Source of the DNA: Methylococcales bacterium
Lineage (GTDB): Bacteria; Pseudomonadota; Gammaproteobacteria; Methylococcales; Methylomonadaceae
Assembly (NCBI GenBank): GCA_023144875.1
Contig: JAGLEW010000090.1
Coordinates: forward strand, 1-35,000
DNA length: 35,000 bases
Direction of reading: 5' to 3'
Each line of letters opens with the position of its first letter. Positions within the stretch are counted from its first letter, which is position 1. A program made the translations under genes and the position numbers. This document shows positions 8,128 through 17,176 of the stretch, piece by piece. The notes under the pieces are model-generated. The model had not been told where the DNA came from and did no database searches. It worked only from the letters and a program-made list of their open reading frames with translations.

Positions 8128-9039
8128 ATGCAAATCCAATGGTATCCAGGCCACATGTATAAGGCTGGAAAAGAAATAAAAAAAACCATATCACAGGTTG
8201 ATTTAGTCATTGAAATTATTGACGCACGGCTACCTTTTAGCAGTGAAAACCCAATATTAGCCAAATTACGCGGTGATAAACCCTGTATTAAATTGCTGAG
8301 TAAATCAGACCTTGCTGATGATGCACTCACGTTGCAATGGCAAAATTATTTTGAACAACAACGGGGGGTTAAAACCCTAGCAATTAGCCAATTTCATCCC
8401 GAAAAAGCCCGTCAAATTCCGAGTCTTTGCCGTAAAATGTTGCCATTAAAGGCCAAGGATAGAACTATTAATGTACTGATTATGGGGATTCCAAATGTTG
8501 GGAAATCAACCTTAATTAATTTATTAGCGAATCGTATGATCGCAAAAACGGGGAATGAGCCAGCGGTTACCAAACAACAGCAACGGATTGATTTAAAAAA
8601 TGGGGTTGTTTTATTTGATACCCCTGGGATGATGTGGCCAAATGTTGAAAACAAAAACAGCGGCTATCGTTTGGCGGTGACAGGGGCGATTAAAGATACG
8701 GCTATTCGTCATGATGATGTGGCTTTTTTTGCCGCTGATTATTTATTACAACGGTATCCAGAATGCTTACAGCAACGGTATAATTTTGAAACCGCGCCAG
8801 AAACAGAGCTTGAGGTGATGGAGGCTATTGGTCGAAAACGAGGCTGTTTACGGGTAGGAAAACAAATAGACTTTGATAAAACAGCAAAGATATTATTGGC
8901 TGAATTACGTGCAGGAAAATTAGGGAAAATAAGTTATGAAACTCCTACTATGATTGAGCAGGAAATGCTTGAGTTAACCGTGATTCAGGCACAAAAAGCA
9001 TTGAAAAAAGGACAACGTAAAAAAAATCGTCGATCTTAG
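8128..9039 (+). CDS. rbgA: Ribosome biogenesis GTPase YlqF/RbgA
   Basis: Circularly permuted GTPase of 303 residues. It starts with the family hallmark QWYPGHM..A, followed by the G motifs in permuted order: G4-like SKSD (58-61), G1 GIPNVGKST (120-128) and G3 DTPG (164-167). The C-terminal helical domain ends in a basic tail (KKGQRKKNRRS) fit for RNA contact. In Bacillus RbgA drives late maturation of the 50S subunit; the same role is assumed here. It starts 51 nt after the kinase gene on the same strand. Two copies of ATCGGTTTTTA (8076-8086 and 8097-8107) lie in the gap. Confidence 0.93.
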   Translation: MQIQWYPGHMYKAGKEIKKTISQVDLVIEIIDARLPFSSENPILAKLRGDKPCIKLLSKSDLADDALTLQWQNYFEQQRGVKTLAISQFHPEKARQIPSLCRKMLPLKAKDRTINVLIMGIPNVGKSTLINLLANRMIAKTGNEPAVTKQQQRIDLKNGVVLFDTPGMMWPNVENKNSGYRLAVTGAIKDTAIRHDDVAFFAADYLLQRYPECLQQRYNFETAPETELEVMEAIGRKRGCLRVGKQIDFDKTAKILLAELRAGKLGKISYETPTMIEQEMLELTVIQAQKALKKGQRKKNRRS

Positions 9040-9049
9040 TGTCAATAGT

Positions 9050-9086
9050 ACCCGACAAAAAGACGAATATTGTCGGGTGTATTTTT
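9050..9086. terminator. Terminator between convergent rbgA and zipA
   Basis: ACCCGACAA (9050-9058) and TTGTCGGGT (9070-9078) form a perfect 9-bp stem with an 11-nt loop. A T-rich run follows on the plus strand and an A-rich run precedes it, so it could serve both genes. Confidence 0.8.
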
Positions 9087-9096
9087 GCGGATTAGC

Positions 9097-9768
9097 TTAT
9101 CCCATTTTGGATAAATCTTGACGAATTTGTTGTAAATATTCATCGGTAAGTGGGTGGTGTAAATGATCTTTCATTTCACCTTCTAGTTTTAAGGCAACAA
9201 AGTTAAGCGTTCGGATAAAGTCTTCAAAGACTTCACTCGGATGTGAGACTTGCTTCGGTTGCATAAAAAAAGATAAACCAGGGCAGGAAAAATCCTTTAA
9301 ATCGCCTTTTGGAAAAACACCAGGGTTTACAATATTCGCAACGGCAAAATCAACCATATTATTGCCATCAATGCGCTCAAAAATTTGTAAATTACCGTAT
9401 TTTAAGCCAACATTATCCAAAATACTAAAAATATCCTCACCGCTAAAACCTTTATCAGTGGGGGAAATAATGGATAGCTGAAATAAATCCAGCGATGGGG
9501 GCGGCGAAAGGCGTACCTTTTGAGTGGATGATGCGGGATTTTTTAATGGATCCGTGATCATTTCAGAGGTTTTTTTCAAAACGGATGAAATAACATCAAA
9601 GGTATGATTTTTTTCAGTTGACGGGCTTTTTCCATCGGTTTTTGTTTCGTCAAAGGCTTTAAAATCACGCTCATCTTTTTGATGCTGTAAAAAACTCCAC
9701 GCAATCATCCCGATAACCGTTAAGACACCAATTAAAAAGATAATAATTCTTAATGTTTCTTTATCCAT
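9097..9768 (-). CDS. zipA: Cell division protein ZipA
   Basis: ZipA anchors FtsZ to the inner membrane at the Z-ring. This protein has 223 residues, shorter than the E. coli one because the linker is short. It has an N-terminal TM helix (about 6-28), a charged/Pro linker (about 30-85) and the ZipA FtsZ-binding domain (about 90-220). That domain includes LDLFQLSIISP, FSGEDIFSIL, GLKYG.LQIFER and FSCPGLSFFMQ. Its start overlaps the stop of the preceding smc remnant in TAATG. In many gammaproteobacteria the order is smc-zipA-ligA; here smc is reduced to a stub and ligA does not follow. Confidence 0.92.
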   Translation of the reverse strand: MDKETLRIIIFLIGVLTVIGMIAWSFLQHQKDERDFKAFDETKTDGKSPSTEKNHTFDVISSVLKKTSEMITDPLKNPASSTQKVRLSPPPSLDLFQLSIISPTDKGFSGEDIFSILDNVGLKYGNLQIFERIDGNNMVDFAVANIVNPGVFPKGDLKDFSCPGLSFFMQPKQVSHPSEVFEDFIRTLNFVALKLEGEMKDHLHHPLTDEYLQQIRQDLSKMG

Positions 9769-9951
9769 TAGCGCTTATCTCCCTGTTTTAGCGTATTTTT
9801 AATATTTACAGCAACCTGTCGCGAAACACTCGCATTGTTGATGGTTGCTCCCATTTGCTGTTTGAGGATTTTCATTATGGCTTTGTCATGTGAAATAAAT
9901 AAAAATTGTACCGATTTTAAACATCTCTTCAAGCCATTTTGCGAGATTAGT
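9768..9951 (-). pseudogene. smc: 3' remnant of smc (chromosome segregation ATPase), frameshifted
   Basis: Reading the minus strand, the last roughly 60 codons resemble the SMC C-terminus: SVQFLFISHDKAIMK followed by QQMGATINNASVSRQVAVNI, which corresponds to the post-Walker-B VQFIFITHNK and MGVTM...GVSR..V region. The preceding codons continue the match only in another frame (NLAKWLEEMFK). Removing one A from the TTTT/AAAA run at 9915-9918 restores one continuous frame reading EEMFKSVQF. Upstream of about 9951 the similarity stops: the Walker B DEVDAPLDD segment and the rest of the roughly 1,150-residue protein are missing. The TAATG junction with zipA is kept, so this is the decayed end of an old smc-zipA operon. 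A 62-codon frame (9768-9956) remains open but is unlikely to be functional. Confidence 0.75.
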
Positions 9952-10145
9952 CCCAAAATAACGACCGTTTAGTGTTGGTACTTCGTTGTTAATTTTTTTA
10001 AAAATGAAAGCGTATTCTATCAAAGTTGACTTTAAAAGGCTTTTCTTTCAAAACATAGTGGCTAATTTCAACGGTAAAGTGCTGATAATAGAGGATGTCT
10101 TATGGGATAATAGGGCTTTATTTATTACCCTGTTAACGAATTTTA
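9952..10145 (+). promoter_or_regulatory. recA upstream region
   Basis: About 190 bases between the smc stub and recA. I see no CTGT-N8-ACAG LexA box of the enterobacterial type and no convincing Shine-Dalgarno. TTGACT at 10026-10031 could be a -35 but lacks a -10 at proper spacing. GATAAT hexamers occur at 10084-10089 and 10106-10111. Confidence 0.3.
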
Positions 10146-11168
10146 ATGATGGATGACAAAAAAAAACAAGCGCTAAGTGCCGCATTAATGCAAATAGAAA
10201 AACAATTTGGAAAAGGGTCGGTGATGCGCATGGGTGACTCAACCGCTTTGCGTGGCGTTGAAGTGGTTTCAACAGGGTCTTTATCCTTAGATATAGCGCT
10301 TGGTTGTGGTGGATTACCGAAAGGGCGTGTGGTTGAAATTTATGGGCCTGAATCTTCAGGAAAAACCACGATGACGTTGGAAGTGATTGCTCAAGTTCAA
10401 CAACAAGGTGGCACAGCGGCGTTTATTGATGCCGAACATGCATTAGATATTGGTTATGCTGAAAAAATTGGGGTGGATATTGATAACTTATTATTATCAC
10501 AGCCTGATTTTGGTGAGCAAGCGTTGGAAATTACTGAAACATTAGTCCGCTCTAATGCCATTGATATTATTGTGATTGATTCGGTCGCCGCGCTGACTCC
10601 GCGTGCAGAAATTGAAGGTGGTATGGGTGATAGCCACATGGGATTGCAGGCACGATTAATGTCGCAAGCCTTACGAAAATTAACCGCTATTATCAAACGT
10701 AGTAATACCTTATTAATTTTTATCAACCAATTACGTAGTAAAATCGGCGTTACTTTTGGAAGCCCTGAAACCACAACAGGTGGTAATGCATTAAAATTTT
10801 ACGCCTCAGTTCGGCTGGATATTCGTCGTATTGGTTCGGTTAAAAAAGAGGATGAAATTATTGGCAATGAAACCCGCATTAAAGTGGTCAAAAATAAAGT
10901 AGCACCTCCTTTTAAAGAAGCACGCTTTGACATTCTTTACGGTGAAGGGGTCTCCTTTACAGGTGAATTAATCGACTTAGGTGTGAAATATGGCGTATTA
11001 CAAAAATCAGGTTCCTGGTATCGTTATGGGGATGAAAAAATAGGTCAAGGCAAAGAAAATGTGCGTACTTTTTTAAGCAAGCATCCTGATAAAGCCGAAC
11101 AATTAGAAGGACAAATCCGAGCGGAGGTTTTTCAAGACCAATTAATACCTGAAAACTCAAACGCATAA
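10146..11168 (+). CDS. recA: Recombinase RecA
   Basis: RecA forms the ATP-dependent filament for homologous recombination and triggers LexA self-cleavage. The protein has 340 residues with the usual start (KKQALSAAL.QIEKQFGKGSVMRMGD), Walker A GPESSGKT (67-74), the IIVIDSVAALTP Walker B segment, and the DNA-binding loops around GDSHMGLQARLMSQALRKLT and NQLRSKIGV.FG.PETTTGGNALKFY. It may start at either of two adjacent ATGs (10146 or 10149). recX is not directly downstream; instead rsmB converges from the other strand. Confidence 0.98.
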   Translation: MMDDKKKQALSAALMQIEKQFGKGSVMRMGDSTALRGVEVVSTGSLSLDIALGCGGLPKGRVVEIYGPESSGKTTMTLEVIAQVQQQGGTAAFIDAEHALDIGYAEKIGVDIDNLLLSQPDFGEQALEITETLVRSNAIDIIVIDSVAALTPRAEIEGGMGDSHMGLQARLMSQALRKLTAIIKRSNTLLIFINQLRSKIGVTFGSPETTTGGNALKFYASVRLDIRRIGSVKKEDEIIGNETRIKVVKNKVAPPFKEARFDILYGEGVSFTGELIDLGVKYGVLQKSGSWYRYGDEKIGQGKENVRTFLSKHPDKAEQLEGQIRAEVFQDQLIPENSNA

Positions 11169-11186
11169 ACAGGCTGTTTGTTGCGT

Positions 11187-12476
11187 TTATTTTTTTCCAA
11201 GACGCGCATAATAAAAACCATCCATTGCTTGATCGCCTGTTAAAATTTGTCGCCCAACGGTTTGAGGGGTGCCCCAATCGGCTTCAATAGGAATTTCAAA
11301 ACTATCAGGGTGATTTTTTAAAAAGGTCTCTATTTGGTTTTGATTTTCTTGTTTTAATAATGAGCAAGTGGCATAAAGTAAAACTCCGCCAACCGTTAAT
11401 AAATGCCATGCCGCCTCTAAAATATCCGCTTGCTGTTGTACTAAAACGTTAATATCGCTTTCACGGCGTAACACCTTAATGTCAGGATGATGACGAATAA
11501 CACCCAGCGCAGAACAGGGAACATCAACAAGGATACGATCAAAAAAAATGCCATCCCACCATGTTTTAGGGTCACTTGCATCGGCAGTGATGAGGGTAGC
11601 CGATAATTTTAATCGTTGTAAATTTTCACGGATCCGTTGTAGGCGTTTTTCTTCTATATCCACGGCGGTCATTTTTATGGACGGTTCTAGCTCAAGTATG
11701 GCCGCTGTTTTTCCACCTGGAGCCGCACATAAATCGAGCACCCGTTGATTTTCTTGAAGTTGTAATAAGGGGGCGGCAAGTTGTGCGGCGGTATCTTGTA
11801 CGGAAGCCCAGCCTTTTGTAAAATGAGGTAACTGGTCCACTGCTACCGCGTGTTTTAGAATGAGTGCCGTTTGTGTAAAAGGAACGATGGTGCTAATAAT
11901 AGCGTGTTGAGTTAATAAGGCTTGATAGTCAGTGGCTGTGGTGTGAATTAAATTAACCCGTAAAACCATAGGCGCAGCTTGATTATTTTGTTCAAAAAGA
12001 GAAGCCGCTTGTTTTCCCCAATCGTGTTCAATGCAATTAATTAACCATTGTGGATGAGAATATTTTGCAACCGTATTTTTTTCGACTTGTTGATCAAAAA
12101 GGGCTTGTTCACGAATATAGTGGCGTAAAACACCATTTATCAGTTTTTTTGCCCATGATTTTTTACCAACGGCGGCAACCGTTTCAGACACTGCGGCATG
12201 AGGTTTTACGCGCATGGTACGAAGTTGATAAATCCCCATTAAAACCAGTATTTTTATATCATTATCTTTATTGCGTAAGGGTTTACTGAGTAATAAACTG
12301 AGGATGAAATCCAGTCGATGATAATCGCGCAAAACTCCGTAACATAACGCTTGCACAAACGCTTTGTCTTGAGCAGTGTCCAAAGGGGCTAAGCCCTTGT
12401 CTAAAGCATTGGTTAATGAACGACCTTCTTTTAAAACACACGATAAAATTTGGGTAGCTGGTTTGCGTAGATTCAT
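11187..12476 (-). CDS. rsmB: 16S rRNA (cytosine-967 C5)-methyltransferase RsmB
   Basis: A 429-residue SAM-dependent rRNA methyltransferase. The N-terminal NusB-like domain (about 1-130) is followed by a Rossmann-fold catalytic domain with the SAM site LDLCAAPGGKT (248-257), the PC motif DVPCSALG (Cys321) and the catalytic Cys371 in YATCS. Both cysteines of the m5C mechanism are present. The start overlaps the stop of fmt by 4 nt (ATGA), the usual fmt-rsmB coupling. The family is also called Sun/Fmu. Confidence 0.96.
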   Translation of the reverse strand: MNLRKPATQILSCVLKEGRSLTNALDKGLAPLDTAQDKAFVQALCYGVLRDYHRLDFILSLLLSKPLRNKDNDIKILVLMGIYQLRTMRVKPHAAVSETVAAVGKKSWAKKLINGVLRHYIREQALFDQQVEKNTVAKYSHPQWLINCIEHDWGKQAASLFEQNNQAAPMVLRVNLIHTTATDYQALLTQHAIISTIVPFTQTALILKHAVAVDQLPHFTKGWASVQDTAAQLAAPLLQLQENQRVLDLCAAPGGKTAAILELEPSIKMTAVDIEEKRLQRIRENLQRLKLSATLITADASDPKTWWDGIFFDRILVDVPCSALGVIRHHPDIKVLRRESDINVLVQQQADILEAAWHLLTVGGVLLYATCSLLKQENQNQIETFLKNHPDSFEIPIEADWGTPQTVGRQILTGDQAMDGFYYARLGKK

Positions 12477-13402
12477 TGTCCTAATTGAATACCATTCACA
12501 TCATGGGCGTTTAAAAAAGCGTGAATAGGCATGCGTTTCCCCCCAGGGAGTTGAACTTCTTGCACGTTTAAAATTCCATCGCCTGTTCCCACTAGCAACG
12601 TTTTCCCATCACTAAAAACTGTTGAAATCGCTAATTTTTCAGGGCTGTTTTTTTCAATGGATGCCCGCCAAATTCGCATGTTTTTACCGTGATATAAGGT
12701 TTGTGCGACAGGCCAGCTATTGAGGCCTCGAATTTGTCGATCTAATACGGTCGCTGTTTGTGACCAATCCAGTTGTGATTCGGATTTTTGCAACTTTTCC
12801 GCGTAAGTGACTAAGGCTTCATCTTGTATCTCAGGGGTTAATTGGGCATTTTCAAGTTGTGATAAGACTTTCTTTAAGCCAATAGCCCCTAATTCTGCGA
12901 GCTTGTCGTGTAAATCACTGGTGGTATCTGTTTCAGAAATGGAGCAATATTTTTTATGTAACATGTCCCCTGCATCCAGTTTTTTAATCACTTGCATAAT
13001 GGTAACGCCTGTTTCTGTATCGCCTGCCATTAATGCGCGGTGAATCGGAGCCGCTCCTCGCCAGCGTGGTAATAATGAGCCATGAATATTGATACAGCCT
13101 TTTTTAGGGGCATCTAAGACCGTTTGTGGCAATATTAAGCCATAAGCCACCACAATCATGAGGTCGGCATTAAAATTTTGCAGGGTTTTTAGTGCGTCAG
13201 AGGTTTTGAAATTTTCAACCTGAACCACGGTTAAATCCGCCTTAAGCGCTAAGGCTTTTATAGGGGACGGCTTTAGTTTTCGACCACGCCCAGAGGGACG
13301 GTCAGGTTGAGTATAAACCGCACAAATTTCATGCTTAGAATCAATCAGCATTTGCAAGGTGGGAATAGCAAAATCAGGCGTACCTGCAAAAATGATTTTC
13401 AT
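12473..13402 (-). CDS. fmt: Methionyl-tRNA formyltransferase
   Basis: Formylates initiator Met-tRNA using 10-formyl-H4F. The 309-residue protein has the N-terminal formyltransferase Rossmann domain (FAGTPDFAIPTL start) with catalytic Asn105 and His107 in INIHGSLLPRWRGAAPI, and Asp143 in KKLDAGDML. A C-terminal OB-like tRNA-binding domain follows. It overlaps rsmB by 4 nt. The usual partner def (peptide deformylase) is not upstream; fabB is, 15 nt away, so fmt is probably read from the fabAB transcript. Confidence 0.96.
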   Translation of the reverse strand: MKIIFAGTPDFAIPTLQMLIDSKHEICAVYTQPDRPSGRGRKLKPSPIKALALKADLTVVQVENFKTSDALKTLQNFNADLMIVVAYGLILPQTVLDAPKKGCINIHGSLLPRWRGAAPIHRALMAGDTETGVTIMQVIKKLDAGDMLHKKYCSISETDTTSDLHDKLAELGAIGLKKVLSQLENAQLTPEIQDEALVTYAEKLQKSESQLDWSQTATVLDRQIRGLNSWPVAQTLYHGKNMRIWRASIEKNSPEKLAISTVFSDGKTLLVGTGDGILNVQEVQLPGGKRMPIHAFLNAHDVNGIQLGQ

Positions 13403-13417
13403 GCGGTATTTAACCGT

Positions 13418-14638
13418 TTAAGGGTGGTAACGTTGAAAAATTAAGGTGGCATTAGTACCGCCAAAGCCAAAGCTGTTTGACATGATGGTGTTGAGTTGTA
13501 CGTCCGTTTGCAGTGTGCGGACAATAGGAATATCTTCGGCTAAGGGATCAAGCTGAGTAATATTCGCCGAGGCGCTTAAAAAATTATTTTCCATCATGAG
13601 AAGCGAATAAATGGACTCATTTACGCCTGCCGCGCCTAATGCGTGACCTGTTAAGGATTTAGTGGAGCTAACAGCAGGTATTTTTTTATCCGCAAACACG
13701 GCTCGTAAGGCTTCAAGCTCACGGGTATCACCCACAGGCGTACTGGTTCCGTGCGCATTAATATAGTCTATTTCAGCGTCTACCGTTGCCATCGCTTGTT
13801 GCATACACCGTACCGCGCCTTCGCCCGAGGGTTGTACCATATCGTAGCCATCTGAAGTTGCGCCATAGCCTGTTAATTCGGCATAAATTTTTGCACCACG
13901 GGCTTTCGCATGTTCCAGTTCTTCGACCACTAAAACGCCACCACCACCTGAAATGACAAAGCCATCACGAGTTGCATCATAGGCTCTGGAGGCCGTTTCA
14001 GGGGTTTCATTATATTTAGAGGATAATGCCCCCATGCCATCGAATAACATGGACATTGTCCAGTGAACTTCTTCGCCACCGCCTGCAAAAACGATGTCTT
14101 GTTTTCCAAGTTGGATGAGTTCCATTGCATGTCCAATACAATGAGCGCTGGTTGCACAGGCGGAACTGATGGTGTAATTAACGCCTTTAATTTTAAATGG
14201 GGTGGCAAGACAAGCCGTATTGGTGCTGGACATGGTGCGAGTGACACGATAAGGGCCGACACGCTTAATGCCTTTTTTGCGTAATAAATCGGCCGCTTCG
14301 ACTAAGTTTGAGGTTGACGGCCCCCCTGATCCCATCACTAAGCCTGTTTTAAAGTTTGAGACATGAGAGTCTTCGAGTCCTGCATCGGTAATGGCTTGTT
14401 GCATCGCAATATAATTGAAAGCGGCCCCTTCACCCATGAATCGTTTGACTTTTCGGTCAATAAATTCATCTAAATCAATATCAATCGCACCGTGGACATG
14501 ACTGCGAAAGCCCATTTCCTGATAAACATCCGAGAAGCGAATGCCTGAGTGTCCTGTTTTTAAAGCCGCGATGACCTCTTGTTGATTATTACCAATGCTT
14601 GAAACAATTCCTAAACCCGTTATGACAACTCTTTTCAT
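13418..14638 (-). CDS. fabB: 3-oxoacyl-ACP synthase I (FabB)
   Basis: Elongating condensing enzyme needed for unsaturated fatty acid synthesis. In the 406 residues the thiolase-fold triad is visible: Cys161 in SSACATSAHC, His296 in INAHGTSTPVGD and His332 in SLTGHALGAAG with Lys327. The ending SFGFGGTN is typical of the family. Pairing with fabA (11 nt upstream) distinguishes it from FabF and defines the anaerobic unsaturated fatty acid route. Confidence 0.95.
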   Translation of the reverse strand: MKRVVITGLGIVSSIGNNQQEVIAALKTGHSGIRFSDVYQEMGFRSHVHGAIDIDLDEFIDRKVKRFMGEGAAFNYIAMQQAITDAGLEDSHVSNFKTGLVMGSGGPSTSNLVEAADLLRKKGIKRVGPYRVTRTMSSTNTACLATPFKIKGVNYTISSACATSAHCIGHAMELIQLGKQDIVFAGGGEEVHWTMSMLFDGMGALSSKYNETPETASRAYDATRDGFVISGGGGVLVVEELEHAKARGAKIYAELTGYGATSDGYDMVQPSGEGAVRCMQQAMATVDAEIDYINAHGTSTPVGDTRELEALRAVFADKKIPAVSSTKSLTGHALGAAGVNESIYSLLMMENNFLSASANITQLDPLAEDIPIVRTLQTDVQLNTIMSNSFGFGGTNATLIFQRYHP

Positions 14639-14649
14639 TATTTTTTACC

Positions 14650-15165
14650 TTAGAAATTTTCGGTCGAGGTAAAGAGTCCTACTCTAAGATCCGTTGCTTG
14701 ATAAATGACTTTACCATCAACTTCCATCGTTGCGTCGGCAATTCCCATGACCAGTTTACGTAAAATGACGCGTTTTAAGTCTAAGCGATAGACGACTTTT
14801 TTAGCGGTCGGTAACACTTGGCCTTTAAATTTAACTTCACCTACTCCTAATGCACGACCTTTTCCAGGACCGCCCATCCAACAAAGATAAAACCCGACCA
14901 ATTGCCACATCGCATCCAGTCCTAAACAACCTGGCATCACTGGGTCGCCTTGAAAATGGCAATCAAAAAACCATAAATCAGGGGTAATATCCAGTTCTGC
15001 AATAATACTGCCTTTGTCGTATTTTCCGTCTTCATCCGAAATATGAGTAATTCGATCCATCATCAGCATATTTGGGAGCGGTAATTGGGCGTTGTGAGGC
15101 CCATATAATTCACCACGTCCTGATTGTAATAATTCTTCACGCGTGAAACTATGCTGCTTATCCAT
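14650..15165 (-). CDS. fabA: 3-hydroxydecanoyl-ACP dehydratase/isomerase (FabA)
   Basis: Dehydrates 3-hydroxydecanoyl-ACP and isomerises trans-2- to cis-3-decenoyl-ACP, the branch point to unsaturated fatty acids. The 171-residue hot-dog protein has catalytic His70 (DCHFQGDPVMPGCLG) and Asp84 (GLDAMWQL), and the start LLQSGRGELYG. It forms an operon with fabB. About 73 nt separate it from slt upstream on the same strand, where its promoter probably lies. Confidence 0.97.
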   Translation of the reverse strand: MDKQHSFTREELLQSGRGELYGPHNAQLPLPNMLMMDRITHISDEDGKYDKGSIIAELDITPDLWFFDCHFQGDPVMPGCLGLDAMWQLVGFYLCWMGGPGKGRALGVGEVKFKGQVLPTAKKVVYRLDLKRVILRKLVMGIADATMEVDGKVIYQATDLRVGLFTSTENF

Positions 15166-15238
15166 TAGAATTTATACCTAAGTTTTAACTATTATTTAGT
15201 AGGGTAGAGCCTTATTATCGTCTATCAGGGCAAAAAAA

Positions 15239-17176
15239 TCAGCTCAAATTTTTGCGAGGTTGTACCACAGAGAGAAAATGCTGCATTTTTAAGCCGCGTC
15301 CTTGTAAGCGTTGTTGATAAATGAGCGTATTTCTTAAAACAACGGAGACGTATTTTCGAGTTTCATCAAACGGGATCGTTTCAATCCAAATATCCATCGC
15401 CATAGGTCGATAAGGTCGCCATTTTTTCACGCGGTGAGGGCCTGCATTATAACCTGCGGCAGCGAGGGCTAATTGACCATCAAAACGGTTGATTTGTTTT
15501 TTATAATAATAGGTTCCAAACTGGAGGTTGGTGTCAGGATTATAAAGGCTATTGGATGAACGCCATCTTACGCCTAATTCACGAGCAATTTGTTTGCCTG
15601 TCGCTGGCATAATTTGCATTAATCCTTTTGCCCCGACACGCGAGCCAGCACGTTCATTAAAGACACTTTCTTGACGAACTAAACCAAATACCATCGCTGG
15701 GTTTAAGTTTTGAACTTGTGATTCGGCGATTATTTGATGTCTAAATAATAAGGGATAGCGCAAAGCCACATCATCCCAGTATTTTGCTTTGGCAACAGTA
15801 AAAATAGCCGTTTGTATCATGCCCCAGCGTTGGGCTAATTTAGCCGCGCGTTTAATTTTTTCATTGTCAGAATGCTTGATGATAAACCACCAATCTTGTT
15901 TTGCCTGTTTATCACGGTTAAGGGCGTATAATTCTTTGACAATGCGAAATTCAGGTTGTTGTTCAAACTGTCTTAAATCGCTTTCACTCATTGTGATGGG
16001 ACGATCATTTAATTGATAAGGCGCGTTGATTTTATCGGCGGAAGCAAAGCCATAATAACTGCGTTCTTTTGCCAAATCATTATAGAGTTCATTCGCACGG
16101 CTTTGATCGTTTAATTTTTCAGAAGCGCGTGCGAGCCAATAACGCCATTTTTCTTTGTTTTTTTCTTCCGCATTAAACATGGTAAGTGAGTCTTTCACAT
16201 ACTGCCAATTTTGTTGCCGTAACGCCGCTCGAACGCGCCATTCTTTGGCTTCGAGATCAGGATTAGTGACTTTGCTTAAATGGTGATAGGCGGTAGACAT
16301 ATTTCCTTGGTAGGCGGAAACTAACCCTAATCTTTTTTCGACATAATCACGAGTCACGGCATCAATTTGAAAATCTCGTTGATAAGCGTTCCACGTGCTA
16401 ATGGCTAAATCGGTTTGTTTTCGGGCAATTAAATGAAGCCCTTGTGCAAAAATTTTTCCTGCTTTAGGGTCGCGTGTGTTCCAATTGCTAGGTTGTGTGA
16501 CTAATCTGGGTTTTCGACGAATTTTTAACCACAGTTGTGCCGATTGTTGACCTGAAGCATCCATGTGTTTAATCAAAGAAGACGCAAGTGAGACATTTTT
16601 CTTTTTACCTTTTCGCATTGCGGTTTCAAAACGTTGCCACAATACATCCTGATTATATGATAGGGAAAGTTTAAAAACGGAAAACAAAGGATTACAGTTA
16701 CTTGGGAGCGAATAGGGTTTTAGCCATATTTTTTTAGCGGCTTCCATTGCTTCGTCTCGGTTGCCTGTTTTATATTGCGCGAGATGGTAATAACATTTTA
16801 AGGAAGTATTCTTGGTTGGTTGATAGGTACTCATAAACTGTGACCATCTTCCCTGTTTGGCCATTGAGATCAGCCATTGACGACGCAATGAGTCCGCATA
16901 GCGGCTATGCTTGTAGCGAGTCAGAAAGGATTGTATTTCGCGTTCTTGTTCTAAATTTTTACTTAGATATTGATATTGAAGCACGGGATAAAGTGCATAA
17001 TCTTGAAGGAGTTCCATTTCGAGTAAAAATGAACTTTCATTGCCGCGTTTAATTAATTTTTCAGCTCTAAAAAATGCGTCTCGTTGTTCGGATAAAGAGA
17101 TTGCATAGGCGCTAAAAGCATATAACAATAGGCTAATAAAAAGGAAGCAGCGTTTCAAAAAATAATTTTTTATCAT
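15239..17176 (-). CDS. slt: Soluble lytic murein transglycosylase (Slt70 type)
   Basis: A 645-residue periplasmic enzyme that cleaves the MurNAc-GlcNAc bond with 1,6-anhydro-MurNAc formation. It has an N-terminal signal peptide (CFLFISLLLYAFSAYA), a long alpha-superhelical U- and L-domain (about 30-470) and a C-terminal SLT domain (about 480-630). The catalytic Glu503 is in GLVRQESVFN, followed by GAKGLMQIMPATG, LAAAGYNAGP and the W.ETIPF.ETR.YV ending. The length and architecture match Slt70 rather than the Mlt lipoproteins. A separate promoter for fabAB downstream is likely. Confidence 0.95.
   Translation of the reverse strand: MIKNYFLKRCFLFISLLLYAFSAYAISLSEQRDAFFRAEKLIKRGNESSFLLEMELLQDYALYPVLQYQYLSKNLEQEREIQSFLTRYKHSRYADSLRRQWLISMAKQGRWSQFMSTYQPTKNTSLKCYYHLAQYKTGNRDEAMEAAKKIWLKPYSLPSNCNPLFSVFKLSLSYNQDVLWQRFETAMRKGKKKNVSLASSLIKHMDASGQQSAQLWLKIRRKPRLVTQPSNWNTRDPKAGKIFAQGLHLIARKQTDLAISTWNAYQRDFQIDAVTRDYVEKRLGLVSAYQGNMSTAYHHLSKVTNPDLEAKEWRVRAALRQQNWQYVKDSLTMFNAEEKNKEKWRYWLARASEKLNDQSRANELYNDLAKERSYYGFASADKINAPYQLNDRPITMSESDLRQFEQQPEFRIVKELYALNRDKQAKQDWWFIIKHSDNEKIKRAAKLAQRWGMIQTAIFTVAKAKYWDDVALRYPLLFRHQIIAESQVQNLNPAMVFGLVRQESVFNERAGSRVGAKGLMQIMPATGKQIARELGVRWRSSNSLYNPDTNLQFGTYYYKKQINRFDGQLALAAAGYNAGPHRVKKWRPYRPMAMDIWIETIPFDETRKYVSVVLRNTLIYQQRLQGRGLKMQHFLSVVQPRKNLS

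Noticed and set aside
10121..10145. Possible SOS box (CTGT at 10129-10132) before recA
   Set aside because: The expected ACAG half after 8 bases is missing.
13930..14284. ORFs in other frames inside fabB, and similar ones inside recA, rsmB, pyk and sspA
   Set aside because: They are shadows of conserved genes on the other frame or strand and have no family match of their own.
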